Positions 36,148 through 45,261 are shown, counted from the first letter of the stretch. The stretch is 64,000 nt of DNA from Algoriphagus machipongonensis (GCF_000166275.1 NZ_CM001023.1:558001-622000); one strand, 5' to 3'. Translations and numbers: made by a program. The notes: generated by a model from the sequence alone, not told the origin.

Positions 36148-37200
36148 TTATTCTAAGTTAACTCTGTTCTTAGGAATTTTTATTTCAGTGATCACATACT
36201 GTGTCCCAGAGTTAAAGATACGTAAAGTGCCTTTATCTCCATAAATAAGTTTTAACCTTTGTTGGGTGTTACTAAGGCCATGTCCTCCTTCACCTTTGGG
36301 CTGAAGGCTTGGTTGGGACAACAATCGACCACTGTTTTTGACTTGGATGTATAAATCATCATCTACTCCTTCTCTACATTTGATCTCTATGATTCCCCCT
36401 TTGAGGAGGTTAGAAATACCATGTTTGATGGCATTCTCGACAATTGTCTGAAGCATCATAGGAGGTATTTTATAACTATAGGCCTCATCTTCTATGATGT
36501 AAGAAACCTGTAGCCTTTCTTCAAAACGAATGGATTCTAGAGCAAGATAGTCTTTGACAGTATTCATCTCATCATTGAATTCAATGACCTGCTTTTTGTC
36601 CATCATTAAGGAAAAACGAAGAATATTAGAAACTCTGGTAATTGCAGATTTTGCTTTGGCAGGATCCTCATCTACTAGAGCACGAACGCTATTGAGCGCA
36701 TTGAAAATAAAGTGAGGATTCAATTGACTTTTGAGGTGATTTAGCCTGATCTCGTTGATTTTAGCCTCGTATTTTAATGAAGTGTTATAGTTGTCCAGGA
36801 AATGAAATAGAAAATAAGACAGGAACCAGATGGCATAAAACAGGAAACTCAGGAATAAGTTGGCGAAAATCACCAAAAACTTAAAGTCTTCCTCCGGGTT
36901 CAATGTGCCAAAGGCAATATTAATAAAGACTTGGGCAATGGTATTGATAAGGCTGAGCGCCAAAAGGGCTATTAATGCCTGAAGAAGTAATTGGGGGATT
37001 TCTAATTTAAACCATCCATAGCTTTTGACTATAAATCTTAAGAAATGGGTGGAAATCAGGTAAAAAGCCGACAAGACCACAAATGCCCAAATCTGCACTG
37101 GAGATAGACCTCTGGAAAGCTCTGCAAAGAAAATATTGACAAAGGCAAAGAAGCCCCAACCCAATATTTGTAATATCCAATATAGACTGAATCTGTTCAT
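36148..37200 (-). CDS. LytS/YehU-type sensor histidine kinase
   Basis: A 350-residue membrane kinase with four hydrophobic helices (about 5-25, 35-57, 70-95, 105-135), a short linker, and a His_kinase domain. The phospho-acceptor is H163 in 'LKSQLNPHFIFNALNSVRAL', and the ATPase has 'VENAIKHGISN' and 'GGHGLSNTQQRL'. It lacks a large periplasmic domain, so the stimulus is probably sensed within the membrane. It is followed by its LytTR regulator. A TATCTTTG box lies seven bases from the ATG, leaving almost no leader. Confidence 0.93.
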   Translation of the reverse strand: MNRFSLYWILQILGWGFFAFVNIFFAELSRGLSPVQIWAFVVLSAFYLISTHFLRFIVKSYGWFKLEIPQLLLQALIALLALSLINTIAQVFINIAFGTLNPEEDFKFLVIFANLFLSFLFYAIWFLSYFLFHFLDNYNTSLKYEAKINEIRLNHLKSQLNPHFIFNALNSVRALVDEDPAKAKSAITRVSNILRFSLMMDKKQVIEFNDEMNTVKDYLALESIRFEERLQVSYIIEDEAYSYKIPPMMLQTIVENAIKHGISNLLKGGIIEIKCREGVDDDLYIQVKNSGRLLSQPSLQPKGEGGHGLSNTQQRLKLIYGDKGTLRIFNSGTQYVITEIKIPKNRVNLE

Positions 37201-37207
37201 TCAATGC

Positions 37208-37215
37208 CAAAGATA
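37208..37215 (-). promoter_or_regulatory. -7 promoter box for the LytS-like kinase operon
   Basis: TATCTTTG on the minus strand, an exact TAnnTTTG match, seven bases before the ATG at 37200. The transcript would begin within a few bases of the start codon. Confidence 0.6.
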
Positions 37216-37283
37216 GCTATCAACAATAATTGATATTCTTTAATGTGATAAATGGAATAAAGCCTTGATTATGATACAGATCG

Positions 37284-40112
37284 TTAGTTTAACTCCAACC
37301 GAAGGAATTTGGCAGTATGGCTCTCTTGGTTCTTGGCTACTTTTTCTGGGCTGCCTTGATCGACAATATTTCCACCTTTATTTCCTCCTTCTAAGCCAAG
37401 GTCTACAATATAATCGGCCATTTTCACGACGTCCATGTTATGCTCAATGATCAGGACTGTATTGCCTTTGTCTACCAATCGATTCAATACCAACATCAAT
37501 AAATCAATGTCCTGAAAGTGTAATCCGGTAGTAGGCTCATCAAGGATATAAAACGTCTTCCCAGTATCTTTTTTAGATAGCTCGGTTGCGAGTTTTACAC
37601 GTTGAGCTTCTCCCCCTGAAAGTGTAGTGGCATGTTGACCTAAAGTGATATAACCAAGGCCAACGTCGTTTAAGGTTTTGATCTTCCTAAGAATCTTGGG
37701 TTGATTTTCAAAGAAATCTACCGCCTGCTCCACAGTCATATCCAATACATCTGCGATAGATTTACCTTTGAAGCGTACCTCCAAGGTTTCTCTGTTGTAT
37801 CGTTTCCCTTTACAGGTTTCGCAAGGAATATGTACATCAGGCAAGAAGTCCATCTCGATCAATTTCATTCCCGCTCCCTCGCAATCCTCGCATCTTCCTC
37901 CTTTTACATTGAAAGAAAAGCGACCGGGTTTATATCCCCTGATTTTGGCTTCAGGAAGTTCTGTAAATAATGTTCTGATATCTGAAAAAACACCCGTATA
38001 GGTGGCAGGGTTAGATCTAGGGGTTCTGCCTATAGGAGATTGATCCACTTCGATTACTTTGTCCAATTCTTTCAGCCCATCGATACTCTTAAAAGGCATA
38101 GGTTCCTTTTTTGATCGATAAAATTCACGATTCAAGATGGGATAAAGGGTTTCGTGTATCAAGGTACTTTTACCGCTTCCTGACACTCCTGTGATACAAA
38201 TCATAGTGCCCAGAGGTAATGTGAGGTTTACGTTTTTGAGGTTATTCCCCGAAGCCCCCTTAAGAACCAAGTTCTTTTCTTTGCCTTTTCTTCTAGTGCT
38301 TGGGACAGGCATACCTATTTCTCCACGCAAATAACTAGCAGTGGTGCCATTGGATTTCAAGATTTGCTCAGGTGTGCCAGCTGCCACCACATGACCTCCA
38401 TGTCTACCTGCGCCAGGCCCCATGTCTAGCACATAGTCAGACTCTAACATCATATCTCGGTCATGTTCTACAACCAAGACAGAATTGCCCAAGTCTCTTA
38501 GGCTTTGCAAGGCTTTGATCAATTTCACATTATCTCGCTGGTGCAATCCAATGCTAGGCTCATCCAAAATATATAAAACCCCCACTAGTTGGGTCCCTAT
38601 CTGTGTGGCAAGTCTGATTCTTTGGGCTTCTCCACCAGAAAGCGTTCGTAAGGGGCGGTTTAAGGTTAAATAGTCAAGGCCAATGTCCAAAAGGAAACCT
38701 ATTCGCTTACGTATTTCCTTCAGCACTTCTGCGGCAATAATATTTTGTTTGTCAGTAAGTCGACTTTCTATCCCTTCAAACCATTCTCCTAAAGCTCTGA
38801 TGTCCATCTGAGCCAACTGACCAATATGCTTATTGTCTATCAAAAAATGGAGAGATTCTTTTTTAAGACGATATCCGTCACAATCTGGGCAGACTTGCGT
38901 GGTTGTAAATTCACTTACCCATTCCTGAATTTTATCTGAACTACCTTCTTGATATTTAGTGAGGAAATTGATGATCCCTTCAAAAGTAGTGTGCCATTTA
39001 GTTCCCGGATGTTTGATCGAATCGACAGCAACCTCTATTTTATCTCCATGTAATAGTATATCAATTACTTCCTCAGGAAGGTTTTTAATAGGAGTGCTTA
39101 TGGAGCACTTATAATGTTTGAGAATAGCCTCTATCTTTTTGAAGATCCAAATGTTTCTGTATTCTCCAAGTGGAGCAATTCCTCCTCGGGTAATACTTAA
39201 CTCTGGATCAGGAATGATGCTTTCCCTAGTGATTTCTTCTGTGATTCCTAAGCCGTTGCAGGTTTGACAAGCACCATAAGGACTATTAAAAGAAAAGTTG
39301 TTTGGAGCAGGTTCATCGTAAGAAAGGCCAGTTTCTGGATCCATCAAGTATTTGGAAAAATGATGGATTTCACCTTCTTCATCTCTAATCATTATGACGC
39401 CTTTTCCATGCTGAAGAGCAGATTTTAAGGATTGTGTAATCCTAAAACGATCTGATTCGTCTGCGACAATCCTGTCTATGACGATTTCGATGTCGTGTAT
39501 TTTGTATCGGTCCACCTGCATTTTAGGTACCATCTCCAGAACCACTCCATCCACTCTTACTTTTGAGAAGCCCATTTTTCGGATTTGCTCAAAAAGCTCC
39601 CGATAATGCCCCTTTCTACCTTTGACTACAGGAGCAAGTATGTAGAGTTTTTTATCCGAAAACTTGGCAAAAAGCTGATCAATGATCTGATCTTCTGTCT
39701 GCCTTATCATTTTAGCCCCTGTCATATAGGAAAATGCTTCACCGGCTCTTGCATACATCAAGCGCATGAAATCATAAATCTCGGTGACGGTTCCTACTGT
39801 TGATCTTGGGTTTTTGGAAGTCGTTTTTTGCTCAATCGCGATGACTGGAGAAAGTCCATTGATTTTATCAACGTCAGGTCGCTCCATTCCCCCCAAAAAT
39901 GATCTTGCGTAGGCAGAAAAAGACTCCATGTAGCGTCTTTGGCCTTCCGCATAGATTGTATCAAAAGCGAGAGAACTCTTTCCACTCCCACTCAGGCCTG
40001 TCACTACCACAAGTTTATTTCGTGGTATTTTCAGGTCTAGGTTTTGAAGGTTATGCTCGCGCGCACCAAAAATTTCAATAAATTCTTCCTGATGAGAAGT
40101 AGGCTGACTCAT
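37284..40112 (-). CDS. uvrA: Excinuclease ABC subunit A
   Basis: A 942-residue ABC-type DNA-damage recognition protein of nucleotide excision repair. Walker A motifs are 'GLSGSGKSSLAFDT' near 38-51 and 'GVSGSGKSTLIHETL' near 645-659; ABC signatures are 'LSGGEAQRIRLA' and 'LSGGEAQRVKLA'; Walker B is followed by 'LDEPS/T'. The C-terminal zinc module is whole ('CEDCEGAG' … 'CETCKGKR'). The zinc module in the first half keeps only its later pair ('GACQTCNGLG'); the preceding CxxC found in E. coli UvrA is replaced by 'MDPETGLSYDEP'. A further CxxC occurs at 'VCPDCDGYR'. It is monocistronic with its own promoter. Confidence 0.97.
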   Translation of the reverse strand: MSQPTSHQEEFIEIFGAREHNLQNLDLKIPRNKLVVVTGLSGSGKSSLAFDTIYAEGQRRYMESFSAYARSFLGGMERPDVDKINGLSPVIAIEQKTTSKNPRSTVGTVTEIYDFMRLMYARAGEAFSYMTGAKMIRQTEDQIIDQLFAKFSDKKLYILAPVVKGRKGHYRELFEQIRKMGFSKVRVDGVVLEMVPKMQVDRYKIHDIEIVIDRIVADESDRFRITQSLKSALQHGKGVIMIRDEEGEIHHFSKYLMDPETGLSYDEPAPNNFSFNSPYGACQTCNGLGITEEITRESIIPDPELSITRGGIAPLGEYRNIWIFKKIEAILKHYKCSISTPIKNLPEEVIDILLHGDKIEVAVDSIKHPGTKWHTTFEGIINFLTKYQEGSSDKIQEWVSEFTTTQVCPDCDGYRLKKESLHFLIDNKHIGQLAQMDIRALGEWFEGIESRLTDKQNIIAAEVLKEIRKRIGFLLDIGLDYLTLNRPLRTLSGGEAQRIRLATQIGTQLVGVLYILDEPSIGLHQRDNVKLIKALQSLRDLGNSVLVVEHDRDMMLESDYVLDMGPGAGRHGGHVVAAGTPEQILKSNGTTASYLRGEIGMPVPSTRRKGKEKNLVLKGASGNNLKNVNLTLPLGTMICITGVSGSGKSTLIHETLYPILNREFYRSKKEPMPFKSIDGLKELDKVIEVDQSPIGRTPRSNPATYTGVFSDIRTLFTELPEAKIRGYKPGRFSFNVKGGRCEDCEGAGMKLIEMDFLPDVHIPCETCKGKRYNRETLEVRFKGKSIADVLDMTVEQAVDFFENQPKILRKIKTLNDVGLGYITLGQHATTLSGGEAQRVKLATELSKKDTGKTFYILDEPTTGLHFQDIDLLMLVLNRLVDKGNTVLIIEHNMDVVKMADYIVDLGLEGGNKGGNIVDQGSPEKVAKNQESHTAKFLRLELN

Positions 40113-40136
40113 AAATCATTAGGCAAATTCAATCGG

Positions 40137-40144
40137 CAAAGGTA
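40137..40144 (-). promoter_or_regulatory. -7 promoter box for uvrA
   Basis: TACCTTTG on the minus strand, a TAnnTTTG match 24 bases upstream of the uvrA ATG. Confidence 0.6.
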
Positions 40145-40323
40145 TGAAATTTAGAGGGTAAGAGGTAGGTGAATTCCAAAATGGATTCAATGTTTATTCA
40201 AAACCGAAAGAAATATGACAATTACCCTCTCATATTTTTCAATTTAGAATTTTTTCAATCCTAAAACCTTCTGAAAAACCATAGAACTCTTGAATTGTTC
40301 ATGGATTCAAAGCACTTCCCAAT

Positions 40324-41265
40324 TTATTGAGGAAGTACTATTTGGTATGACTTACCTCTTTTCACATTAAGGTCCCTATCTCTCAGCCAAGGATTGTATA
40401 ATTTTAGCTCCTTATAGCTACTGCCATTTTGTTTTGCCCAAGCGGCCAGGTTTTTAATATCATCATCCACTTCTATGGTTTTAAGTGGAGGGTTTTGATA
40501 AAAATCACTCTCTTTCAGGTGAAAGCCAAAGGCTCCGGGATTTTCAAAAATGACTTTAAAAGCTAAAATCCGAAACATGTATCTGCTTGTTTCATCATTG
40601 AGGTATAAGTCGTAGTAATTGTCAATTAATTGCTCGGATTGTCTTCTGCTAAAACCAGTTTGACCCATATTGTAACTTGCTGCAACTGCAGTCCAGTCTC
40701 CGAATTTTGCATGAGATTTATTCAGGTATTTGGTAGCTGCCAAAGTAGCTTTCTGCAGGTGATACCTTTCATCGACGTCCTTGGAGACTTCTAACCCATA
40801 TTCCTTTCCGGTAGAGGATAGAAATTGCCAAAAACCCTTTGCTCCTGCAGGAGAGGCAACATTCATTAAAGCAGACTCAGCCATAGCTAAGTATTTGAAA
40901 TCATCAGGAACCCCATTTGCTTTCAGGATTTCCTCTATTTCTGGGATGAACTTTGACGAACGCTTCATAAGGAGAATCATATTGGATTGCCAATAGGCAT
41001 TCACATATATTTCACGCTCCAGTCGCTCTTTGACATCCGCTATTTCTAACGGGACTTTTTCTCCTGCAAAAGTCAATTCTGCGGGTATATCAAATAACAT
41101 GACCGAATCTCTCGAGGGTCTAGGCATGCTCTGAAGCATTTCCTCACCAGCCACTGGATTGGCTAATGGGGAACTTGTTGATGGAGATTTGAAAATCGCA
41201 TAAGCGGACATCCCAATACTCAAAATCAAAAGAAAATAAATAAGATAAAAATGGGTGTTCTTCAT
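40324..41265 (-). CDS. Membrane-anchored lytic transglycosylase (MltD-like SLT domain)
   Basis: A 313-residue murein lytic transglycosylase. An N-terminal hydrophobic helix (5-25) anchors or exports it; the SLT domain (about 105-235) holds the catalytic E130 in 'AMAESALMNVASPAGAKGFWQF', plus 'AATKYLNKSHAKFGDWTAVAASYNMG'. The C-terminal about 45 residues ('LKLYNPWLRDRDLNVKRGKSYQIVLP') look like a peptidoglycan-binding LysM-like or half-LysM segment. It cleaves the glycan strand to 1,6-anhydro-MurNAc ends. It overlaps the LOG-family gene by one base (TAATG), so the two are translationally coupled. Confidence 0.9.
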   Translation of the reverse strand: MKNTHFYLIYFLLILSIGMSAYAIFKSPSTSSPLANPVAGEEMLQSMPRPSRDSVMLFDIPAELTFAGEKVPLEIADVKERLEREIYVNAYWQSNMILLMKRSSKFIPEIEEILKANGVPDDFKYLAMAESALMNVASPAGAKGFWQFLSSTGKEYGLEVSKDVDERYHLQKATLAATKYLNKSHAKFGDWTAVAASYNMGQTGFSRRQSEQLIDNYYDLYLNDETSRYMFRILAFKVIFENPGAFGFHLKESDFYQNPPLKTIEVDDDIKNLAAWAKQNGSSYKELKLYNPWLRDRDLNVKRGKSYQIVLPQ

Positions 41266-41999
41266 TAGAAATTAGGGCTAAGCAAGTATTTGCTGTAGAA
41301 TTCATCAATAACTTTTACGGCTTCTGTTGCATCTTCTACGATACAAAAAAGGTCTAAGTCTGTCTCACTAATATATTGGTGTTCCAAAAGCGTGTTTTTA
41401 ATCCAATCCAGCAAACCTGTCCAATAATCTTTTCCTACTAAGACAATCGGGAATCGGCCAATTTTATTGGTTTGAATTAAGGTAAGTGCTTCAAAAAACT
41501 CATCCATGGTACCGAATCCTCCCGGGAGGACGACAAATCCCTGAGAATATTTCACAAACATCACCTTTCTCACAAAGAAGTAATCAAAGGTCATGAGTTT
41601 ATCCCTGTCAATGTAAATATTGTTGAATTGTTCGAAAGGCAGCTCAATGTTTAATCCAACAGATTTACCACCTTCCGAATGAGCTCCTTTGTTACCGGCT
41701 TCCATGATTCCTGGTCCACCACCGGTGATGACCCCGTAGCCATGCCTAACTAGCTTGGCAGCAATTTCTTCAGCAGTTTTATAATGTTTATGATCTCTTG
41801 CAGTTCTTGCCGACCCAAAGATGGATACACAAGGACCAATTTTCGCTAGTTTTTCAAAACCATCAACAAATTCAGCCATCACTCTAAAAATCACCCAGGA
41901 ATCTGAGCTTTTTATCTCATTCCAATCTCTTTCTTTAAAAGCCTGTCGGATTCTTTCTTCCTGTTTTTGTTCTTCCTTATTGCTCATATCATTCTTCAT
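41265..41999 (-). CDS. LOG-family (TIGR00730) Rossmann-fold protein
   Basis: A 244-residue protein of the 'lysine decarboxylase-like' LOG family, whose characterised members release cytokinin-type bases from nucleoside 5'-monophosphates. The phosphoribosyl motifs are 'VITGGGPGIMEAGNKGA' (90-106) and 'PGGFGTMDEFFE' (159-170). The N-terminal extension of about 45 charged residues is longer than in plant LOG and is common in bacterial members. The start is the first Met (41999) or Met5. It is the first gene of a pair with the lytic transglycosylase. Its physiological substrate in this organism is unknown. Confidence 0.9.
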   Translation of the reverse strand: MKNDMSNKEEQKQEERIRQAFKERDWNEIKSSDSWVIFRVMAEFVDGFEKLAKIGPCVSIFGSARTARDHKHYKTAEEIAAKLVRHGYGVITGGGPGIMEAGNKGAHSEGGKSVGLNIELPFEQFNNIYIDRDKLMTFDYFFVRKVMFVKYSQGFVVLPGGFGTMDEFFEALTLIQTNKIGRFPIVLVGKDYWTGLLDWIKNTLLEHQYISETDLDLFCIVEDATEAVKVIDEFYSKYLLSPNF

Positions 42000-42162
42000 T
42001 TACTTAAAGAAAACGATCTCTATTGAAAAAAGGATAGTTTCAGTATAGATATCTGGCTTTTTGATAATCTAAACAGCTGAAATTCAGCTGGAAAAATATA
42101 AATGGCACTAAGAGAATCTTATGTGAATCCTTTGTCTACCTTCGCAGGAAATTTACATAGGG

Positions 42163-42762
42163 ATGAATCTAGCTGATAAGTCTCAGGCCGTTCTGAATTT
42201 ATTCGGAGACCTTGAGGAGGAATCAAAATTATTTACCTCCAAAAGTGGCTTAGGCTGTCTGAATGGATGTGGTGCGTGTTGTTCCAAGCCTGAAGTTTCG
42301 GCGAGCGCATTAGAATTTTTACCTCTTGCTTTTGATTTATATAAGAAGGGGTTGGCTGAGTCCAGCTTAGAATTGTTAGATAAAGAAGGGGAGGGTGCTA
42401 GTTGCTTAATGTATAAGTCCCATTCTTTGGATGGGAAAATGGGCTTTTGTGGCAACTATTCCAACAGAGGGATGATCTGCAGACTTTTTGGAGCTTCCTA
42501 TCGGAAGAATAAATATGGTCAGAAAGATATAATCACCTGTAAAATCCTGAAGGAAAATAAAGAGGAAGCATTTTTAAAGGCCAGTATCTCGATAAATGAT
42601 GAATTGCCAATACCAAATGCCACTAAATATTACATGCATTTAGAGGAGATAGATGAAGCCTTATGTAGGCAGGTTCCCATTAATCTTGCTATTGGTAGAG
42701 CTTTAGAACTTGTGCTTAGGTTTAAGTTTTATGAAGAAGAAGAAATAGAGGTGCTCACCTAA
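42163..42762 (+). CDS. YkgJ-family cysteine-cluster protein
   Basis: A 199-residue cytoplasmic protein with a cysteine pattern typical of YkgJ/UPF0153 metal-binding proteins: C32, C36, C39 and C40 in 'GCLNGCGACC', then 'CLMYK', 'GFCGNYSNRGMICRLFGASY' and 'DIITCKIL'. The family is thought to bind zinc or an iron-sulphur cluster; the role is unknown. It starts 163 bases after the LOG gene start on the other strand and precedes the holin-like/PcrB genes, from which 60 bases separate it. Confidence 0.88.
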   Translation: MNLADKSQAVLNLFGDLEEESKLFTSKSGLGCLNGCGACCSKPEVSASALEFLPLAFDLYKKGLAESSLELLDKEGEGASCLMYKSHSLDGKMGFCGNYSNRGMICRLFGASYRKNKYGQKDIITCKILKENKEEAFLKASISINDELPIPNATKYYMHLEEIDEALCRQVPINLAIGRALELVLRFKFYEEEEIEVLT

Positions 42763-42822
42763 TTTTTTTGGTCCTACGATTTGAAGTATATTGTGATTCA
42801 AATTTGAACCAAATTTTACTAT

Positions 42823-43194
42823 ATGTTAAATATTGGAGATATAGTTCAGACAGTCAAAGGAATTGTTGAGACTAAAATCGATATTGTTAAGCATGACATT
42901 CAAGAAGAGTTTCTAGGAATTATTTCCAGACTATTGCTGCTTTTCTTTATGGCAGCAATCTGTTTACTAGTGCTTTTGTTTTTCAGCTTTTCACTTGCTT
43001 TCTATCTCAGTCAATTTACCAACACGCCTTTCATGGGCTTCTTGTTAGTAGGTCTGATTTACTTGGCAATTTTAGGCTTTCTTTACGTTAGTAGATATTC
43101 TAAAAGTATTCAGAGAAATATTCAAAGTGGTATGAAGGTATTCATTTTCAATGCCCGGAAGATTAAGAATAATAAAGATGAGCAAGGAACTTGA
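42823..43194 (+). CDS. Holin-X-like (phage holin superfamily III) small membrane protein
   Basis: A 123-residue membrane protein with two hydrophobic helices (about 35-60 and 70-92) after an amphipathic N-terminus ('GDIVQTVKGIVETKIDIVKHDIQEEF'). It matches the layout of the Actinobacterial holin-X/PF07332-type family, widespread in Bacteroidota and not linked to phage here. Its end overlaps the next gene's start by 17 bases. Function is unknown; a role in membrane organisation is a guess. Confidence 0.8.
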   Translation: MLNIGDIVQTVKGIVETKIDIVKHDIQEEFLGIISRLLLLFFMAAICLLVLLFFSFSLAFYLSQFTNTPFMGFLLVGLIYLAILGFLYVSRYSKSIQRNIQSGMKVFIFNARKIKNNKDEQGT

Positions 43195-43564
43195 AGACAA
43201 AGCTGAGGAGTTAGAGCAAACGCTTTCAAAGCAGCTTGACTTATTAAAGAAGGATTCTGAACAATGGGTGAAAATAGGCGCAGTGGCTCTTGCCGGTGGC
43301 TTGATAGCCTTTGCGATTACCAGTAGAAAGAGTCGTAAAAAGAACCGGGATACTGAAAAAGCAATTGCAGTTCTGGAAAAAGAAGGCCTTTTGACTGAAG
43401 AGCTTGAGCATAAATTAAAAAGCTCGAATAAATCTGGAGGGTTTTGGCCTAGCTTAAGCCAAAGGTTAATGATTCTGGGACTAGCCATGGCCAAAGAAAA
43501 GCTATTGCCAAATTTATTTAGTAACCCCTCAGAGGATGCTGAAGAAATCGAAAAAGGTAAGTAA
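43178..43564 (+). CDS. Hypothetical protein with coiled coil and one membrane segment (YtxH-like)
   Basis: A 128-residue protein starting at ATG 43178 (MSKELEDKAEELEQ…); an earlier in-frame Met at 43151 would overlap the holin-like gene further. A charged coiled coil (1-30) is followed by a transmembrane helix at about 33-50 ('KIGAVALAGGLIAFAIT') and a basic, lysine-rich segment, ending in a glycine-rich tail with 'KLKSSNKSGGFWPSLSQRL'. This resembles YtxH or DUF883-type stress proteins. It overlaps both neighbours (17 and 29 bases). Confidence 0.7.
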   Translation: MSKELEDKAEELEQTLSKQLDLLKKDSEQWVKIGAVALAGGLIAFAITSRKSRKKNRDTEKAIAVLEKEGLLTEELEHKLKSSNKSGGFWPSLSQRLMILGLAMAKEKLLPNLFSNPSEDAEEIEKGK

Positions 43565-44315
43565 ACTCCTCAAGGATCTGCACCAGTCGAAAAGTAAAGG
43601 TTTGGCTTGGTTAATAGATCCTGATAAATGGCAGGGAACCGATCATTTTCTAAAAAATTTCTCTTGGGTTCAAGAGTCAGGTTTAGATCTGATATTGATT
43701 GGGGGAAGCCATTTAGAAAAGAATAATTTTGATAAGGTAGTTTCTACTATTCGGCAACATACTGGTAAGATTCCGATTGTTATTTTCCCAGGATCTCAAA
43801 TGCAGCTTTCGGAGGCTGCAGACGCTATTTTATTTTTATCTCTAATCTCAGGTAGAAATCCAGAGTTTTTGATTGGTCAGCAGGTAGCGGCAGCTCCCCT
43901 TGTAAATTCTATGGGGTTGGAAGTGCTGCCAACAGGCTATTTACTTGTTAATGATGGTGAGATTCACAGTGTTCATGCAGTAAGTCAAACCTTGCCCATC
44001 CCTAATTCTAAATCGAAGCTGGTAAAGGCCACCGCTTTGGCAGGTTACTTTTTGGGAATGAGGTATTTCTTTTTAGATGCTGGAAGCGGTGCTCAAAAGC
44101 CTGTTTCAAGTCAAGTGATCGAAACCCTCTCAAAAGCCATTTCATGCCCTTTGATTATTGGTGGAGGTATTGATTCTCAGGAAAAAGTAAGAGAAGCCTA
44201 TGAAGCGGGAGCTGACTTAGTTGTGCTTGGTAATAGCATAGAAAAAGACCCCGACTTTTTAGCCGAGGTCTTAAATTTTAAGGCTTGGTATAATTCTACG
44301 TTAAACGTTAATTAA
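43536..44315 (+). CDS. PcrB-type geranylgeranylglyceryl-phosphate synthase
   Basis: A 259-residue (beta/alpha)8 prenyltransferase-like enzyme of the GGGP synthase/PcrB family, which joins an isoprenoid diphosphate to sn-glycerol-1-phosphate. Visible marks are 'AWLIDPDKWQG' (25-35), 'LILIGGSHLE', 'IVIFPGSQMQLSEAADAILFLSLISGRNPEFLIGQ', 'GYLLV' and the phosphate-binding 'IIGGGIDSQEKVREAYEAGADLVVLGNS'. Archaeal ether-lipid synthesis uses this reaction; bacterial members of Bacteroidota form a distinct group, whose product is established only for some species. It begins inside the preceding gene (29-base overlap) and ends inside the converging AraC gene's tail (15-base overlap). Confidence 0.9.
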   Translation: MLKKSKKVSKLLKDLHQSKSKGLAWLIDPDKWQGTDHFLKNFSWVQESGLDLILIGGSHLEKNNFDKVVSTIRQHTGKIPIVIFPGSQMQLSEAADAILFLSLISGRNPEFLIGQQVAAAPLVNSMGLEVLPTGYLLVNDGEIHSVHAVSQTLPIPNSKSKLVKATALAGYFLGMRYFFLDAGSGAQKPVSSQVIETLSKAISCPLIIGGGIDSQEKVREAYEAGADLVVLGNSIEKDPDFLAEVLNFKAWYNSTLNVN

Positions 44316-45227
44316 GGATTCTCTCCTTCTCATTTTACCAGCTGGTACTCCGTACATCATTTTAAAACGTCTACAGAAGTAAGCGGTATCTTTATAACCA
44401 ACCTCTTTCCCGATATCCCGGATTGATTTCTTGGTTGTTCTCAAAAGCTCAACTGCAGCCTCCATTCTTTGATATTCTATGTAATCCTGAGGATTAATAC
44501 CTGTTAGCATCTTGAAATATTGACCTACGTAGTCCTCGGAAACATTGGCAACTTTGGCTAGAATCTTATTTGAAAGGTCTCCGCCAAGGTTGGTCTTGAT
44601 GTAATTGAACAGGTCTATTAATCTAGGATCTTTGAAGTAGGTAGAATTGGTGGACAATTCCTCAAGAAATAATCTATTTTTGAGAATATGTCTCAATAAT
44701 TCGATGACCAATAATTCAGTTTGTGATTTTAAAGCGCGTTCTTTTCCAACATTGCTTTGCTCCATTTCCTTCATCAAATCTTCTATGATCGTAGCCAAAC
44801 GATCGTTGAACCTAATGATGAAAGGAGGGATATCAAGAGAGTTGAAGAAATTAACAACATCAAACACTTTAGATTCAAAGCTGACCATAGAAATACAGTC
44901 ATCTTCAGTGTTCTTAATCTCTCTGAAACTTAAACTTTGAAGGTGCTTTCGCTTGGATTCCGTAAACTGATCTAAGCTCATTTCGCTTTTTTTGGCGCTT
45001 CCGCCAAAAGTCAGAACAGTTTTCTGGCCTCCAGGTAAGAAAAGTACTTCGCCTTCGTTAACTAATTCTTGGTCTTCACCAAATTTCAAAGAACCATGAT
45101 GAAGCAGGACTAGCGTATTTTCAGGTTCCTCGTAGTTAACTATTGTTGCAGGCTTTTCCACCTGATAATTATTGCCCTTTAAAAAGCGGACATTAATCGA
45201 TTCAATAACTTTATTGTAGTATTCCAT
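44301..45227 (-). CDS. AraC-family transcriptional regulator
   Basis: A 308-residue regulator with an N-terminal ligand-binding or dimerisation domain of cupin-like strands (1-120: 'VLLHHGSLKFGEDQELVNEGEVLFLPGG'), a helical middle and an AraC-type double helix-turn-helix (about 208-300: 'NKILAKVANVSEDYVGQYFKMLTGINPQDYIEYQRMEAA', 'KEVGYKDTAYFCRRFKMMYG'). A TATTTTTG promoter box lies 27 bases upstream. It converges on the PcrB gene. Target genes and inducer are unknown; the next gene on that strand, acyl-CoA dehydrogenase, lies upstream, 140 bases away. Confidence 0.92.
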   Translation of the reverse strand: MEYYNKVIESINVRFLKGNNYQVEKPATIVNYEEPENTLVLLHHGSLKFGEDQELVNEGEVLFLPGGQKTVLTFGGSAKKSEMSLDQFTESKRKHLQSLSFREIKNTEDDCISMVSFESKVFDVVNFFNSLDIPPFIIRFNDRLATIIEDLMKEMEQSNVGKERALKSQTELLVIELLRHILKNRLFLEELSTNSTYFKDPRLIDLFNYIKTNLGGDLSNKILAKVANVSEDYVGQYFKMLTGINPQDYIEYQRMEAAVELLRTTKKSIRDIGKEVGYKDTAYFCRRFKMMYGVPAGKMRRRESLINV

Positions 45228-45253
45228 TAATTTTTTGAAGAAAAACCAAAAAT

Positions 45254-45261
45254 CAAAAATA
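45254..45261 (-). promoter_or_regulatory. -7 promoter box for the AraC-type regulator gene
   Basis: TATTTTTG on the minus strand, a TAnnTTTG match 26 bases upstream of the ATG. Confidence 0.5.

Noticed and set aside
42823..43194. Prophage holin
   Set aside because: No lysin, portal, terminase or integrase gene is near; the holin-X-like family is common in non-phage contexts.
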